64,000 nucleotides of DNA from Pseudidiomarina tainanensis (GCF_004214835.1 NZ_PIQJ01000001.1:248001-312000); one strand, 5' to 3'; positions 17,299 through 27,886 are shown, counted from the first letter of the stretch. Made by a program: numbers and translations. Notes: generated by a model from the letters alone, not told the origin.

Positions 17299-18432
17299 TT
17301 AGCGACACCAGTTAACAGGGTTTACCGCGTCACCTTTGACGCGAATTTCAAAATATACCGCAGGATCTTCAACACCACCACTCTGACCAACCAACGCAAT
17401 TGTTTCATTGGCTCTAACCACGTCGCCTTCGGCTGGCAATATCGTTTGATTGTGCCCGTAAAGGCTCATATAGCCATTACCGTGGTCGAGTACAATCACC
17501 AAGCCATAACCGCGCAACCAATTGGCAAACAGCACGCGACCATCGGCGATCGCTTTGACAGGCTCGCCTGCATCAGCTTTGATCACGACGCCTTTCCAAG
17601 TCACACCGCCGCTGCGTTGGCGCCCAAATAATCGTTCCACTTTACCGTCGGCCGGCCAGCTCATTTTACCTTTGCGTTCGGTTAAACCAACCAACCGAGG
17701 CTCGTCACGTTGTGCCGCTTGAATTGCCGCCAGCACTTGTTCCAACGCTTCTTGGTTTTGCTTTAATTCATCAATACGCTTTTGGTCAGCCGATTGTTCA
17801 CGTTGCAGTCGCTTCACAAGTTGTTGCTGCTCGCCTTGCTGAGCTTTCAATACCCCTTGCTGTTGGCGTTGTTGCTGTTCGCGTTGGGCTAGTTGCTGCT
17901 GCTGGTCGACAACGTCGGCTTGCACTTGAGCTAGTTGCTCTTGGGTGGCGCGAATATCGTCAAGCTCTTTGAGTCGGGCACGGTTAAAATAGCCATAATA
18001 GCCAAGCAGGCGCTCGAATTTGGCGGGTTCTTGTTGCTTAAGAATCAACTTTAAATAGTCGTGCTCACCCATGCGGTACGCCATATCCAGTTGCTTCTCG
18101 AGGAGTTTGCGTTGGCTTTTAAGTTGTTCGGTGAGTGTTTGTTCTTGTTGTTGAAGGTCGTTAATACGGCCACGAATATCGGCTAAGCGCTGCTGGGTCG
18201 CATTAAGTTCGCTCGCAACAGTCGCCATTTGTTGTTCCAACTGCCGTAACTCGCGTTCGGTAATACTCAAGCGTTCAGCCCGCTGACCAATGGCGGCTTC
18301 GCGCTTTTTCAATTCTTCAGCAATTTGTGCTAATTGTGCTTCGGTTGCAGCTTGTTCTTGTGCACTGGGCTGTTGTCCCCAGCTTACTGGCGACAACAGG
18401 AGGATGAGGAGTGCAGCAAGAATGCGTCTCAC
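17299..18432 (-). CDS. envC: Murein hydrolase activator EnvC
   Basis: 377 aa. EnvC is a periplasmic protein that activates amidases AmiA and AmiB under control of FtsEX. A signal peptide (about 1-19) is followed by a long coiled coil rich in Q, E and L (about 22-230), then a C-terminal LytM/M23 domain (about 260-377, [14 protein letters not shown] to VNPVNWCR). In the LytM domain the usual catalytic histidine before FEIR is tyrosine (VYFEIRVKG), as expected for a non-catalytic activator. The start overlaps the gpmI stop by 4 bases. FtsE and FtsX are encoded 3 kb away. Confidence 0.93.
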   Translation of the reverse strand: MRRILAALLILLLSPVSWGQQPSAQEQAATEAQLAQIAEELKKREAAIGQRAERLSITERELRQLEQQMATVASELNATQQRLADIRGRINDLQQQEQTLTEQLKSQRKLLEKQLDMAYRMGEHDYLKLILKQQEPAKFERLLGYYGYFNRARLKELDDIRATQEQLAQVQADVVDQQQQLAQREQQQRQQQGVLKAQQGEQQQLVKRLQREQSADQKRIDELKQNQEALEQVLAAIQAAQRDEPRLVGLTERKGKMSWPADGKVERLFGRQRSGGVTWKGVVIKADAGEPVKAIADGRVLFANWLRGYGLVIVLDHGNGYMSLYGHNQTILPAEGDVVRANETIALVGQSGGVEDPAVYFEIRVKGDAVNPVNWCR

Positions 18433-19964
18433 GAAGTTAACGTCACAATCGGTGTGCCGGTCATTTCTGGCGGTTGTTCAAGACCAAGCAAATGCAGCAT
18501 CGTTGGGGCGACATCTGATAATGTGCCGCCTACACGAGCGGTGGCGTCACGACCCACATAAATAAACGGTACCAGCTCACTGGTGTGCGCGGTATGCGAC
18601 TGACCTGTGGTGTGGTCTTGCATTTGCTCGGCGTTACCATGATCAGCAGTAATCAAACATTCGCCGCCAACTTCCTGGAGCGCTTCAACAACCCGCGCAA
18701 TGGAACGATCGACGGCTTCAACGGCTTTGACTGCCGCATCGAAATTACCGGTATGCCCTACCATATCACCGTTTGGATAGTTACAAATAATCACATCAAA
18801 CTGGCGCTGGCGAATGGCATCAACGAGGGCGTCGGTTAATTGCTCTGAGCTCATTTCTGGCTGTAAATCGTAGGTTGCAACGTTCGGCGATGGAATCAAC
18901 ACACGTTTCTCACCGTCAAACTCTTCTTCACGACCACCGCTGAAGAAAAACGTAACGTGTGCGTATTTTTCCGTTTCAGAGATGCGAAGTTGACTGTAGT
19001 CATTCTTGGCAAGCCACTCACCGAGTACATTGGTAAGACTCTCTGGTGGATATGCAATCGGGCCTTTTAAATCGGCGGCGTATTCGGTCAGCATCACAAA
19101 CGCTGATAGCTGCGGACGCTGTCCACGCTCAAAGCCATCAAACTCTGTATCCAAGAAAGCATGACTTAATTCGCGTGCGCGGTCGGCGCGGAAATTCATA
19201 AAGAAGACACTGTCACCATCTTGAATAGGAACAGCGTCGCCAATCAATGTTGGCTTCACGAATTCATCGCTTTCGTCACGTTCATAAGCGTTTGCTAATG
19301 CGATACTGGCACTATCTGCTTTATACGGCGCTTGCGCGTGCACAACCGCTCGCCATGCTTGCTCAACGCGGTCCCAACGCTTATCGCGGTCCATTGCGAA
19401 ATAGCGACCACATAGGGTGGCGAAGCGACCAAGGCCTAATTGCATGAATTGCTTTTCGAAACGCTCAATCGTCGCTGCGGCGGAACGCGGTGGCGTGTCG
19501 CGGCCATCGAGAAAGCCATGAACATAAACATGCTTTGCACCGCGCTGAGCGGCGAGCTCGACCATCGCTAATAAATGATCTTCATGGCTATGCACACCGC
19601 CTGGCGATAGTAAACCCATAATATGTACGGCTTTACCAGCCGATACGGCAGCGTCGACACCTTCGGTTAACGCTTTATTTGTGAAGAAGTCGCCATCGGC
19701 AATCGCTTTGCTAATACGAGTGAAATCTTGATAGACCACACGGCCGGCACCTAAATTTACGTGACCTACTTCTGAGTTACCCATTTGACCTTCGGGCAAA
19801 CCAACCGCCATTCCTGAACCATCAACTAAGGTATGCGGGCGCGTCGCCCAAAGCTTATCCATGGTTGGTGTATTAGCTGCAGCAATGGCATTATCTTCAG
19901 CGGCTTCACGATGACCCCAACCATCTAAAATCAATAGGGCTAACGGTGTATGTGGCTTGGCCAT
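18429..19964 (-). CDS. gpmI: 2,3-bisphosphoglycerate-independent phosphoglycerate mutase
   Basis: 511 aa. GpmI interconverts 3- and 2-phosphoglycerate using two Mn ions, with no 2,3-BPG. Motifs include [11 protein letters not shown] near residues 9-19, the catalytic serine in [17 protein letters not shown] near 59-75, [14 protein letters not shown] near 154, and the C-terminal metal site [10 protein letters not shown]. Length matches the family. It heads the gpmI-envC-yibQ operon and is divergent from yibN. Confidence 0.95.
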   Translation of the reverse strand: MAKPHTPLALLILDGWGHREAAEDNAIAAANTPTMDKLWATRPHTLVDGSGMAVGLPEGQMGNSEVGHVNLGAGRVVYQDFTRISKAIADGDFFTNKALTEGVDAAVSAGKAVHIMGLLSPGGVHSHEDHLLAMVELAAQRGAKHVYVHGFLDGRDTPPRSAAATIERFEKQFMQLGLGRFATLCGRYFAMDRDKRWDRVEQAWRAVVHAQAPYKADSASIALANAYERDESDEFVKPTLIGDAVPIQDGDSVFFMNFRADRARELSHAFLDTEFDGFERGQRPQLSAFVMLTEYAADLKGPIAYPPESLTNVLGEWLAKNDYSQLRISETEKYAHVTFFFSGGREEEFDGEKRVLIPSPNVATYDLQPEMSSEQLTDALVDAIRQRQFDVIICNYPNGDMVGHTGNFDAAVKAVEAVDRSIARVVEALQEVGGECLITADHGNAEQMQDHTTGQSHTAHTSELVPFIYVGRDATARVGGTLSDVAPTMLHLLGLEQPPEMTGTPIVTLTS

Positions 19965-20134
19965 GACTTCCTCAGTGGTTTTTCAGTAAATTCAAAAAAT
20001 TGAATTTATTTTATGCGATTTTGCAGCGTAACGCATCCTTTCTAACCGACGTTTCGTGGCAAATTTTACTGGCAACGTGCGTTGCAGTCGGTATACTCTG
20101 TGCCTTGTTTTTTTCAATTGGAGTAGGCAACCCC

Positions 20135-20563
20135 ATGGATCAACTTCTCGCTTTCGCGATGGACCACTACTTTATGAGCCTGTTGTGGGTCATCCTTCTG
20201 ATCGCGATTATTGTCAGTTACGTGAAAGGCGCAACCTCAAAAGTCAAATTGCTCGAGCCGCAGCAAGCCACCTTGTTAGTTAACAAAAACGATGGTGTGT
20301 ATGTTGATATCCGCTCGATGGACGAGTACCGTAAGGGCCACATTCAAGACGCAATTCATGTTACCGCCGATAAGATTCGAAAAAATGAGTTGCAGGCTCT
20401 TGAGAAATTCAAATCTGCCCCCATCGTGGTTGTATGTGCAACAGGAATGACTGCGCGTTCCGCAGCAGCTTCGCTTAGCAAAGCTGGGTTTGAGAATGTT
20501 GCCGTACTTCAAGGTGGAATCTCAGCCTGGCAGGGCGCCAGTTTCCCACTGGTTAAAAAATAA
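20135..20563 (+). CDS. yibN: Rhodanese-like membrane protein YibN
   Basis: 142 aa, close to E. coli YibN in size. One membrane segment (about residues 13-31, FMSLLWVILLIAIIVSYV) is followed by a rhodanese domain with the active-site cysteine in VVCATGMTARSA near residue 101. It would be a membrane-tethered sulfur-handling protein of unclear substrate. The frame is open from 20000, but ATG 20135 follows TGGAGTAGG and gives the family length. It is followed directly by secB; in E. coli grxC lies between them. Confidence 0.88.
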   Translation: MDQLLAFAMDHYFMSLLWVILLIAIIVSYVKGATSKVKLLEPQQATLLVNKNDGVYVDIRSMDEYRKGHIQDAIHVTADKIRKNELQALEKFKSAPIVVVCATGMTARSAAASLSKAGFENVAVLQGGISAWQGASFPLVKK

Positions 20564-20596
20564 TAAGTGTAACTTTCAGTAATAGGACGTATTAAA

Positions 20597-21094
20597 ATGG
20601 CTGACGAACAGCAAGTAAACGGCGCCGCTCAAGACGAAGCGCAACAGCAACAAGCTTTCCAAATTCAACGCATTTACACCAAAGACGTTTCGTTTGAAGC
20701 GCCAAATGCACCAGAAGTTTTCCGTCAAGAATGGAAACCTGAGTTGAGCTTAGATTTGAACGTGAAAAACACCAAAATCGACGAAGGTGTTTACGAAGTT
20801 GTTCTGAAAGTAACGGCTACCAACAAAATCGGTGAAACCGTTGCATTTATTGGTGAAGTTCACCAAGCAGGTATCTTCTCTGTGTCTGACGCAATTGAAG
20901 AAGGCCAACGCGCTCACTTGTTAGGTGCATTCTGCCCGAACATCTTGTTCCCATATGCGCGTGAGTGTTTATCAAGCCTAGTTAGCCGTGCAACGTTCCC
21001 ACAGTTGAACTTAGCACCAGTTAACTTCGATGCAGTATTTGCACAACACGTACAACAGCAACAGCAGCAACAAGCTGCCCAAGCTGACGCGTAA
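20597..21094 (+). CDS. secB: Protein-export chaperone SecB
   Basis: 165 aa. SecB is a tetrameric chaperone that holds preproteins unfolded and hands them to SecA. Core motifs are [19 protein letters not shown], the W-containing [29 protein letters not shown] and [13 protein letters not shown]. Both ends are glutamine-rich: a tail of seven consecutive Q near residues 152-159, encoded by mixed CAA/CAG, and QQQQ near the N-terminus. AGGA lies before the ATG. The gene order yibN-secB-gpsA matches other gammaproteobacteria. Confidence 0.95.
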   Translation: MADEQQVNGAAQDEAQQQQAFQIQRIYTKDVSFEAPNAPEVFRQEWKPELSLDLNVKNTKIDEGVYEVVLKVTATNKIGETVAFIGEVHQAGIFSVSDAIEEGQRAHLLGAFCPNILFPYARECLSSLVSRATFPQLNLAPVNFDAVFAQHVQQQQQQQAAQADA

Positions 21095-21108
21095 TATCAG
21101 CGCAATCT

Positions 21109-22110
21109 ATGCGTGATTCGCAAGTAACAGTGCTAGGCGCCGGTTCTTACGGAACTGCCCTAGCACTTTGTTTTGCTCGTAAGGGCACACAAACCTGTTT
21201 ATGGGGCCGTGACGTCGAACAAATCGAAGCCATGGCGAAATCGCGCGAGAACACGCGTTACCTTCCTGGTATTCAACTTCCTGACACTTTACATGTGACC
21301 GCTGATTTAGCCGAAGCGGTTGCCGACTGCAAAAATATTGTGGTGGTGGTGCCAAGTAGTGCGTTTGCTCAAGTGTTGAAAGACATGCAGCCAAACTTAC
21401 TACCAGACGCTCGTGTCGCATGGGCAACCAAAGGCTTAGAACCAGAAACTGGCCGCTTACTGTTTGAAGTGGCGCAGGAAATTCTTGGTGATTCACACGC
21501 TTTGGCAGTGCTGTCTGGACCCACCTTTGCGATGGAAATGGCGAAAGGGTTACCGACCGCGATTTCGATGTCGTCAACCGATCCGCAGTTTGTCGAAGAA
21601 CTCTCGGAGTTACTGCATTGCGATCGTAGTTTCCGTGTTTACACCAACGATGATTTTATTGGCGTACAGTTGGGTGGTGCGGTTAAGAACGTGATTGCGA
21701 TTGGTGCTGGTATGGCTGATGGTATCGGCTTTGGCGCGAATGCGCGCACTGCTTTGATTACGCGTGGTTTGGCCGAGCTGACACGGCTTGGTTTGAAACT
21801 CGGGGCGAAGCCAGAAACCTTCACCGGCATGGCTGGCTTAGGGGATTTGATTCTCACTTGTACCGATAACCAATCGCGCAACCGTCGCTTTGGTCTCGCT
21901 TTAGGGCAGGGGAAATCGGTTGATCAAGCGATGAAAGAAATTGGTCAAGCTGTTGAGGGCTATCGCAATACCCGCGAAGTCGTTGCATTGGCGAAGCGGC
22001 ATGGTGTGGAAATGCCGATTTGTGAGCAACTCTACGACGTGTTGTACGGTGATACCACGCCTCAGCAAGCCGCAATTAACTTACTGAGCCGGGCACGTAC
22101 TTCTGAATAA
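21109..22110 (+). CDS. gpsA: Glycerol-3-phosphate dehydrogenase [NAD(P)+]
   Basis: 333 aa. GpsA reduces dihydroxyacetone phosphate to sn-glycerol-3-phosphate for phospholipid synthesis. NAD(P)-binding [14 protein letters not shown] is near residues 10-23. The catalytic lysine lies in [17 protein letters not shown] near 188-204, with GLAELTRLG and the [16 protein letters not shown] segment downstream. It starts 14 bases after secB, with a weak ribosome site, so coupling is likely. Its product feeds PlsB, encoded at 45.6 kb. Confidence 0.95.
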   Translation: MRDSQVTVLGAGSYGTALALCFARKGTQTCLWGRDVEQIEAMAKSRENTRYLPGIQLPDTLHVTADLAEAVADCKNIVVVVPSSAFAQVLKDMQPNLLPDARVAWATKGLEPETGRLLFEVAQEILGDSHALAVLSGPTFAMEMAKGLPTAISMSSTDPQFVEELSELLHCDRSFRVYTNDDFIGVQLGGAVKNVIAIGAGMADGIGFGANARTALITRGLAELTRLGLKLGAKPETFTGMAGLGDLILTCTDNQSRNRRFGLALGQGKSVDQAMKEIGQAVEGYRNTREVVALAKRHGVEMPICEQLYDVLYGDTTPQQAAINLLSRARTSE

Positions 22111-22118
22111 TCGTTTTG

Positions 22119-22703
22119 TTAGCTGAGTAACTGTTGGGCAATGGTTTGCCATTGCTCATCAAAGTGCTCAGTTGGCGCTCGCTTGAACTCTGAGCGAACA
22201 AATTGAGTGATTTTGCCGTCGGCATACGCCATCACTAAGTTCGCTAACATCCCTTCATCTAAACCACCACGAACCTGTTCGCGCAATCGACGCTCACGAA
22301 GCACCTGCTTCAAATTCGCTTCGACTTTTTCGAAAATACCAAGCACTCGACCACGCAGACGCTCGTGTTCGCCAAGCAGTGCATCGCCAGTCAGGATACG
22401 GGTGATACCCGGATTACGTTCGACGAACGTCAGCACTAAACGCACGATCATTTCGCAGCGATTTACCGTGTCTTTTTCATTCTCTAAAATTTGATTAATG
22501 CGCGATAAAATTGCGTCTTCGGTGAAATCAATCAGCCCTTCAAACATCTTGGCTTTTGATGGGAAGTGACGATAAAGTGCGGCTTCTGATACGCCCACTT
22601 CGCTAGCTAAACGAGCGGTGGTAATACGCTGGCCTGGGCTGGTTTCTAGCATGGTAGCTAAGGCGGCTAGGATTTCTTGCTTTCGGTCTTGTTTCGCGGC
22701 CAC
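22119..22703 (-). CDS. slmA: Nucleoid occlusion factor SlmA (TetR family)
   Basis: 194 aa. SlmA binds specific chromosomal sites and blocks FtsZ assembly over the nucleoid. The TetR-type HTH is at about residues 27-56 ([31 protein letters not shown]). The C-terminal domain ends with [21 protein letters not shown]. It lies 36 bases downstream of coaBC on the same strand. In E. coli dut sits between coaBC and slmA; here there is no room for it. It is convergent with gpsA, stops 8 bases apart. Confidence 0.92.
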   Translation of the reverse strand: MAAKQDRKQEILAALATMLETSPGQRITTARLASEVGVSEAALYRHFPSKAKMFEGLIDFTEDAILSRINQILENEKDTVNRCEMIVRLVLTFVERNPGITRILTGDALLGEHERLRGRVLGIFEKVEANLKQVLRERRLREQVRGGLDEGMLANLVMAYADGKITQFVRSEFKRAPTEHFDEQWQTIAQQLLS

Positions 22704-22739
22704 GCAAAACTCCTTCTGTTTGTCGTTGATCGTTATTCG

Positions 22740-23978
22740 TTATTGGTTATTCGATAGAAGCTTTGCTGCTTGTTGCAGGATCTGTTGGGCGATGGCTGAT
22801 TTGCTAGCGCGTGCGAGTGCTTGCTGTTGCACGGTGTTGTTTGCTTCTCGCCAGAATAGGACCATCGCGTTGTCTTCGCTATTGAATCCTATGCTGGTGT
22901 CGCTGACGTCGTTTGCGGCAATCATATTGAGCTTTTTACGCGCTAACTTGTCCTGCGCATAGTGCGCAACATCATTCGTTTCTGCAGCAAAACCGATGGT
23001 GAATGGCGCTTTTTTCAGCGCCGCAACGTCGGCAAGAATATCGGGGTTACGCACCAACGTTATCTGCATGCCATCATTCGATTTCTTGATTTTATTATCG
23101 GCGACTTGCTCAGGACGATAATCCGCAACGGCTGCACAGCCAATGAAAATATCAGCGTTCTCGACTGCCTGTAGCGCGGCTGTGTGCATCTCTGCGGCGC
23201 TAACCACATCAACTCGTAACACACCGGCTGGCGTTGCTAAGTTGACTGGTCCAGCAATCAAAGTGACCTGTGCGCCCATGCGCTGCGCTGCGGCGGCAAG
23301 TGCAAAGCCCATTTTCCCAGAGCTGTGGTTACTTAAGTAACGGACTGGGTCTATCGCTTCGCGGGTTGGGCCGGCGGTGATCACAATATGCTTGCCACTC
23401 AGCTCGGTAGCCTGCGGCGCAAGTAGCGCAGTGATAGTTTCACGCAATTCTAGTGGCTCAGGCATGCGGCCAGCACCAACATCGCCACATGCTTGCGCAC
23501 CGCTGGCTGGGGTGATGACTTGAACGCCACGCTGCTGTAATAGTTCACAATTCGCTTGCACGGCGGCATGTGCCCACATTTGTTGATTCATTGCCGGCGC
23601 GACAGCGACAGGTGCCGCGGTTGCTAAACATAGTGTACTCAGCAAATCGCTGGCATGACCATGCGCAAGTTGCGCCAGCGTGTTAGCTGAGGCTGGTGCG
23701 ATAAAGACGAGGTCGGCCCATTTCGCCAATTCAATATGGCCCATGGCAGCTTCTGCGGCTGGGTCAAGCAAATCATGGTGCACCGGGTTGCCGGAAACGG
23801 CTTGCAGTGTGAGCGGCGTAATAAATGCCTGCCCACCTTGGGTCAGTACGCAACGCACATCGGCGCCGTAATCTTTTAAACGACGCACAAGTTCGGGTGT
23901 TTTATACGCAGCAATGCCACCGCTGATACCAAGCAGGATGCGACGACCAAGTAACGGCTGATTGGGGCTTGTACTCAT
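22740..23978 (-). CDS. coaBC: Bifunctional phosphopantothenoylcysteine decarboxylase/synthetase CoaBC
   Basis: 412 aa. Two steps of coenzyme A synthesis in one protein. The N-terminal CoaC flavoprotein (about 1-190) has GGIAAYK near 15-21, the catalytic histidine in [15 protein letters not shown] near 127-135, and the active-site cysteine in [13 protein letters not shown]. The C-terminal CoaB synthetase (about 195-400) has [25 protein letters not shown] and [20 protein letters not shown]. It is divergent from radC, as in related genomes. Confidence 0.95.
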   Translation of the reverse strand: MSTSPNQPLLGRRILLGISGGIAAYKTPELVRRLKDYGADVRCVLTQGGQAFITPLTLQAVSGNPVHHDLLDPAAEAAMGHIELAKWADLVFIAPASANTLAQLAHGHASDLLSTLCLATAAPVAVAPAMNQQMWAHAAVQANCELLQQRGVQVITPASGAQACGDVGAGRMPEPLELRETITALLAPQATELSGKHIVITAGPTREAIDPVRYLSNHSSGKMGFALAAAAQRMGAQVTLIAGPVNLATPAGVLRVDVVSAAEMHTAALQAVENADIFIGCAAVADYRPEQVADNKIKKSNDGMQITLVRNPDILADVAALKKAPFTIGFAAETNDVAHYAQDKLARKKLNMIAANDVSDTSIGFNSEDNAMVLFWREANNTVQQQALARASKSAIAQQILQQAAKLLSNNQ

Positions 23979-24190
23979 AGTAAGTCCTTACCTTTAAACT
24001 GTTTTTACAATATCACGAACCTCCAAAATTCGCGATATACAAATTTTCGCCAATTTACCCTTCAGCCATTGCCGTATTGCCCTATGTACAGAATCGTAAT
24101 TCATCAAGTTGAGGTTTGCCTTGTGCTAGCTTATTGGCATCACTGATGCATTTTATTTATCCAATAGACTCAAGCGATCAAGGAGTGATC

Positions 24191-24868
24191 ATGACAAGTG
24201 TAAAAGATTGGCCGGCAGCCGAACGACCACGAGAGAAAATGGCGGAGTTAGGCGTGGCCACGTTAACCGATGCCGAATTATTAGCCATTCTGCTGGGTAC
24301 CGGTATTCGTGGTAAGGATGTTGTTGCCTATTCCCGTGATTTACTCGGCGCATTTGATGGACTCGGTGGCATGTTGGCGGCAAGTGCTGATGTGTTGTTA
24401 GAGCAACCAGGGCTGGGGCCGGCGCGCGTGATGCAACTGCAGGTGGTGATGGAAATATCGCGACGTTACTTGGCGTGGCAATTGCGTCGTGATGACGGTT
24501 TTACCCAACCGGCCATGGTTCGAGATTACCTAACCGCGCAATTACGCCATCAACAGCGAGAAATTTTTGTCGTTTTACTTCTTGATAGTCAACATCGGTT
24601 ATTGAAATACGTCGAATTATTTCAGGGCACGATCAATGCGGCGCCGGTGTATCCACGAGAAATTATAAAATTAGTGATGCAACATAATGCCGCCGCAGTT
24701 ATTCTTGCGCACAATCATCCGTCGGGTGTGGCAGAGCCTAGTCAAGCGGATCAACGCGTGACGGAGCGGCTCAAGCGGGCATTGAGCATGATCGATGTTG
24801 CCCTGCTGGATCACTTCGTTATTGGTGCAGGAACACCAGTTTCATTTGCCGAACGCGGACTCTTGTAG
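24191..24868 (+). CDS. radC: RadC/YicR family JAB-domain protein
   Basis: 225 aa. The protein has an N-terminal HhH-like region (GLGPARVMQLQ) and a C-terminal JAMM/MPN+ domain with VILAHNHPSGVAEPSQAD near residues 174-191, the zinc-type motif. Despite the name, a DNA repair role has not held up in E. coli; the family is induced in competence in some bacteria. The frame is open from 24116, but ATG 24191 follows AAGGAGT and gives the standard start MTSVKDWPAAERPREK. It is divergent from coaBC across a 212-base gap in which I see no other gene. Confidence 0.92.
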   Translation: MTSVKDWPAAERPREKMAELGVATLTDAELLAILLGTGIRGKDVVAYSRDLLGAFDGLGGMLAASADVLLEQPGLGPARVMQLQVVMEISRRYLAWQLRRDDGFTQPAMVRDYLTAQLRHQQREIFVVLLLDSQHRLLKYVELFQGTINAAPVYPREIIKLVMQHNAAAVILAHNHPSGVAEPSQADQRVTERLKRALSMIDVALLDHFVIGAGTPVSFAERGLL

Positions 24869-24923
24869 TAAAGTAGCGCCGCCGTTTACAGGATCAGAAA
24901 GATCAAAAAATATCAGCGATCAC

Positions 24924-24952
24924 TTGATTGCCGGGCCGATTTGCTGTATAAA
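24924..24952 (+). promoter_or_regulatory. Predicted sigma-70 promoter of rpmB-rpmG
   Basis: TTGATT (24924-24929), a 17-base spacer, and TATAAA (24947-24952). A G/C-rich stretch (GCGCCC) follows the -10, as is typical for stringently controlled ribosomal promoters. It lies about 75 bases before the rpmB ATG. Confidence 0.65.
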
Positions 24953-25026
24953 ATGCGCCCTCGGATTCAAGGCAAGGCCGCGATGGGCGACAGGCGAGCT
25001 TGAAGCAATTTTGGAGTAAATAAACG

Positions 25027-25263
25027 ATGTCACAAGTATGTCAAGTTACAGGAAAGCGTCCGGTTACCGGTAATAACCGTTCTCACGCGCGCAATGCGAC
25101 CAAGCGTCGTTTCCTGCCGAACCTGCAATCTCACCGCTTCTGGGTAGAATCAGAAAAGCGTTGGGTTAAGTTGCGTATCTCTACTAAAGGTATGCGTATT
25201 GTTGATAAAAATGGTATCGACGCGGTGCTCGCAGATTTGCGCGCTCGTGGCGAGAAAGTGTAA
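25027..25263 (+). CDS. rpmB: 50S ribosomal protein L28
   Basis: 78 aa, the exact family size. It starts [20 protein letters not shown], with [19 protein letters not shown] following; the protein is strongly basic. TTGGAG lies about 9 bases before the ATG. It is first in the rpmB-rpmG operon, 11 bases ahead of rpmG. Confidence 0.97.
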   Translation: MSQVCQVTGKRPVTGNNRSHARNATKRRFLPNLQSHRFWVESEKRWVKLRISTKGMRIVDKNGIDAVLADLRARGEKV

Positions 25264-25274
25264 GGAGCTAAACC

Positions 25275-25430
25275 ATGCGTGATAAGATCCGTCTAGTTTC
25301 TTCTGCCGGTACTGGTTACTTCTACACTACCGACAAGAACAAGCGCAACATGCCAGAAAAAATGGAAATCAAAAAATACGATCCAGTGGTTCGTAAACAC
25401 GTGCTTTTCAAAGAAGCTAAAATTAAGTAA
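25275..25430 (+). CDS. rpmG: 50S ribosomal protein L33
   Basis: 51 aa. It begins [20 protein letters not shown] and contains [16 protein letters not shown], the L33 signature. The zinc-binding cysteines of the C+ paralog are absent, so it is the zinc-free form. AAGGAG lies 6-7 bases before the ATG. A strong terminator follows 13 bases after the stop. Confidence 0.96.
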   Translation: MRDKIRLVSSAGTGYFYTTDKNKRNMPEKMEIKKYDPVVRKHVLFKEAKIK

Positions 25431-25442
25431 GCTTCTTCTGAG

Positions 25443-25476
25443 CACAAAAAACCCAGCCTGGCTGGGTTTTTTTGTG
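25443..25476 (+). terminator. Intrinsic terminator of rpmB-rpmG
   Basis: AAAAAACCCAGC, loop CTG, GCTGGGTTTTTTT. The A run before the stem makes it usable from the convergent oxygenase gene as well. Confidence 0.85.
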
Positions 25477-25492
25477 TCTGAAATTCGTGTTT

Positions 25493-26152
25493 CTAACGCG
25501 TGGGGTCAATCACCCCGTTGATACTTGTATTATGCCGATACCATCCAGTAATACTGAAGCGGTCGCGATTGCCAGCCAATACCTCGTGCACAAACACGTC
25601 ACTTAAGAAGACGACTAACTTACCGGCTTCGGGCAAAATAGTTTCAAGCACCTCCCCACGCTCACCATACATGACCAACTGACCACCGTCGGCTTCCTGC
25701 CATTCTGGATTGAGATAAAACACGGTCGTGAGAATGCGATTGCTGCGCCCTTTAAAGGCATCAAGATGTTTGCGATAAAATGCGCCGGGTGGATAATGCG
25801 CCAAATGGCATTCATAGTCGAACAAGCCCATAAACAATTCGCGGTTCACTTGTACACGCAAGTCATCCATCATGGTTAAGTAGGCGCTTTCGAGTTGAAA
25901 GTCGCGCTGTAGCCAACGAATTTTATCTTGGCGAACGGCAGTATTGGTGGTGTATTGATCCGCGCGCCCAATCCCAGCTTGTTGCCAGTCGGTTGGTTGT
26001 AACGATTGCGCATACTCAAACAAACGCTGACAATAGGGGGCTTCTAAAAAGTTTGGCACCACCACATAACCACGCTCGGCAAGTTGGTCAAAATCAATTG
26101 CAGAGGTACGAAATGCGTTGGGGTCAAGTTGTCTAGGAGCCGATAGTGTCAA
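25493..26152 (-). CDS. 2-oxoglutarate/Fe(II)-dependent oxygenase (prolyl-4-hydroxylase-like)
   Basis: About 219 aa. The double-stranded beta-helix iron site is visible: RKHLDAF gives the HxD pair near residues 127-129, VFVHEVLAG the distal histidine near 185, and RFSITGWYR the 2-oxoglutarate arginine. The substrate is unknown; some members hydroxylate a ribosomal or EF-Tu proline, which would fit the rpmBG neighbours but is not shown. The start is uncertain. The frame is open to a GTG at 26230 with no ribosome site, only 12 bases from mutM, so I prefer TTG at 26152, which has GGAG upstream. No in-frame ATG exists early in the frame. Confidence 0.75.
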   Translation of the reverse strand: MTLSAPRQLDPNAFRTSAIDFDQLAERGYVVVPNFLEAPYCQRLFEYAQSLQPTDWQQAGIGRADQYTTNTAVRQDKIRWLQRDFQLESAYLTMMDDLRVQVNRELFMGLFDYECHLAHYPPGAFYRKHLDAFKGRSNRILTTVFYLNPEWQEADGGQLVMYGERGEVLETILPEAGKLVVFLSDVFVHEVLAGNRDRFSITGWYRHNTSINGVIDPTR

Positions 26153-26242
26153 TGCCGTGAAACTCCGATGAAATTGAGACAAGTAAGCGTTGCGCGAATA
26201 TAATGTAGCCGCTAAATAAACACAAGCCACTGTGGATAGAGT

Positions 26243-27058
26243 ATGCCTGAATTACCTGAAGTTGAAGTGAGTCGACGTGGTGTTGCACCGCACCTTGAAA
26301 ATCAACAAATTAACCACGTTATTGTACGCGATCATCGGTTACGTTGGCCGGTGTCGCCGGAAATCGAGCAGCTCGACGGCGCGTTGATTACTCAGGTAGA
26401 ACGTCGCGCTAAGTATCTTATCTTGCATACCTCAAAAGGCTACGTGATTGTTCATTTAGGCATGTCTGGAGCGTTACGTGTGGTTCCTGCTGCGACGCCG
26501 CCAGTGAAACACGACCATGTTGATTTGGTGCTATCTACGGGCTTGTGTTTACGGTTCAATGACCCGCGTCGTTTTGGTTGCTGGCTCTTTTCTAAAGAGC
26601 ATCCAAGCTTAGCCCATCCGCTATTACGCGAGCTTGGCCCCGAGCCCCTCACGGAAGCGTTTGACGTGGATTACTTATTTGCCGAATCGCGCGGCCGCCA
26701 ACAGTCCATCAAAACCTTTATCATGGATAATCATGTGGTGGTGGGCGTTGGCAATATCTACGCTAACGAATCCTTATTTAAAGCTGGGATTCATCCGAAA
26801 CGCGCCGCTGGGAAAGTCAGTAAGCAGCGCTATGAAAAGTTAGTGCCCATCATCAAAGCAACGCTAGCTAAAGCGATTGAACAGGGTGGCACCACCTTAC
26901 AGGATTTCACCCAAGTCGACGGTCAACCGGGCTATTTCAAACAAGAATTGATGGTGTATGGGCGCGGCGGCAAATTGTGCATTAACTGCTCGGGTCGGTT
27001 GAAAGAAATCCGGCTTGGACAGCGCAGCACGGTGTACTGCCCAAGCTGTCAGCGCTAG
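26243..27058 (+). CDS. mutM: Formamidopyrimidine-DNA glycosylase MutM
   Basis: 271 aa. MutM removes 8-oxoguanine and FaPy bases and nicks the abasic site. The N-terminal PELPEVE holds catalytic Pro2 and Glu3, Lys57 lies in RRAKYLIL, and the H2TH region is [23 protein letters not shown]. The C-terminal zinc finger has four cysteines ([13 protein letters not shown], then CPSCQR). The stop overlaps the convergent bioH by 4 bases. Confidence 0.96.
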   Translation: MPELPEVEVSRRGVAPHLENQQINHVIVRDHRLRWPVSPEIEQLDGALITQVERRAKYLILHTSKGYVIVHLGMSGALRVVPAATPPVKHDHVDLVLSTGLCLRFNDPRRFGCWLFSKEHPSLAHPLLRELGPEPLTEAFDVDYLFAESRGRQQSIKTFIMDNHVVVGVGNIYANESLFKAGIHPKRAAGKVSKQRYEKLVPIIKATLAKAIEQGGTTLQDFTQVDGQPGYFKQELMVYGRGGKLCINCSGRLKEIRLGQRSTVYCPSCQR

Positions 27059-27852
27059 GGCATATGCTGCTGTAAAAACGGCACTAACCGATTGATAAAA
27101 CCTTCTGGATCGCTAATAAACGGTGCGTGACTGCATTTGGGTGCAACGTAGCATTCGCTCTGCGGTAACCACGTACTGACGCGCTCAGCAACCGCTTTCG
27201 GTACCAGTGCATCAAGCTTGCCGTACATGCGTAGGCAGGGCACTTGTAATTCCGGCAATCGCTTGCGTAAATCAACGCTGGCCAACATGTCTAAACCGGC
27301 ATCTAACACCTCGACCGACGCCATGGGCTTCGCAAACAGCCATTCTTTGATTTGTTTCACGTCTTCTCGCGCATGAGGTGAACCGAGTGATTGCAACGCT
27401 AAAAAGCGCTCGACGGTACGTTTGAAGTCCTTGCTAAGTTGCTTGGCGAAGGTATTTAAAATATGTGGCTCAATGCCAGGCCAGTCACCCTCTGTCGCGT
27501 TGCTTTCAGCTGGAAAAAAGGGCGAGGACGCAACCGTGGTCAAACTATAAAAGCGTTCGGGATAACGCAGTGCGAGTTCTGTGGCGACCAGGCCACCAAG
27601 CGACCAGCCGATGAGATGACAGCGCTCCGGTAGTGCTGCGAGCGTTAACTCACATAAATTCTCGAAAGTTAACGGCATATCGGTTGGCCAAGGCGATTCG
27701 CCATAACCAGGCAAATCGAGACGATGAAGCTGGCCAACCTGCGCTAATGGTGTCACAACGGGCGTCCAAATATTGGCATTTAAGCCCCAGCCATGGAGTA
27801 CAACAATATCCGTCCCTGTGCCCCTGACGGCACGCCAAACTGAAGCTACCAT
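27055..27852 (-). CDS. bioH: Pimeloyl-ACP methyl ester carboxylesterase BioH
   Basis: 265 aa alpha/beta hydrolase. BioH removes the methyl ester from pimeloyl-ACP, ending the disguised fatty acid pathway to biotin. Features are [11 protein letters not shown] (oxyanion region) near residues 19-29, the nucleophile Ser84 in GWSLGGLVA, the acid in [10 protein letters not shown], and the histidine in [11 protein letters not shown]. It is divergent from comF, 34 bases apart, the same pairing as bioH-gntX in E. coli. Confidence 0.93.
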   Translation of the reverse strand: MVASVWRAVRGTGTDIVVLHGWGLNANIWTPVVTPLAQVGQLHRLDLPGYGESPWPTDMPLTFENLCELTLAALPERCHLIGWSLGGLVATELALRYPERFYSLTTVASSPFFPAESNATEGDWPGIEPHILNTFAKQLSKDFKRTVERFLALQSLGSPHAREDVKQIKEWLFAKPMASVEVLDAGLDMLASVDLRKRLPELQVPCLRMYGKLDALVPKAVAERVSTWLPQSECYVAPKCSHAPFISDPEGFINRLVPFLQQHMP

Positions 27853-27886
27853 TTTACATTCTCTATCACTGCGAAAGGATGCGTCT

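Noticed and set aside
20061-20097. TTTACT and TATACT as a yibN promoter
   Set aside because: The spacing is 21 bases, too long for a standard sigma-70 promoter.
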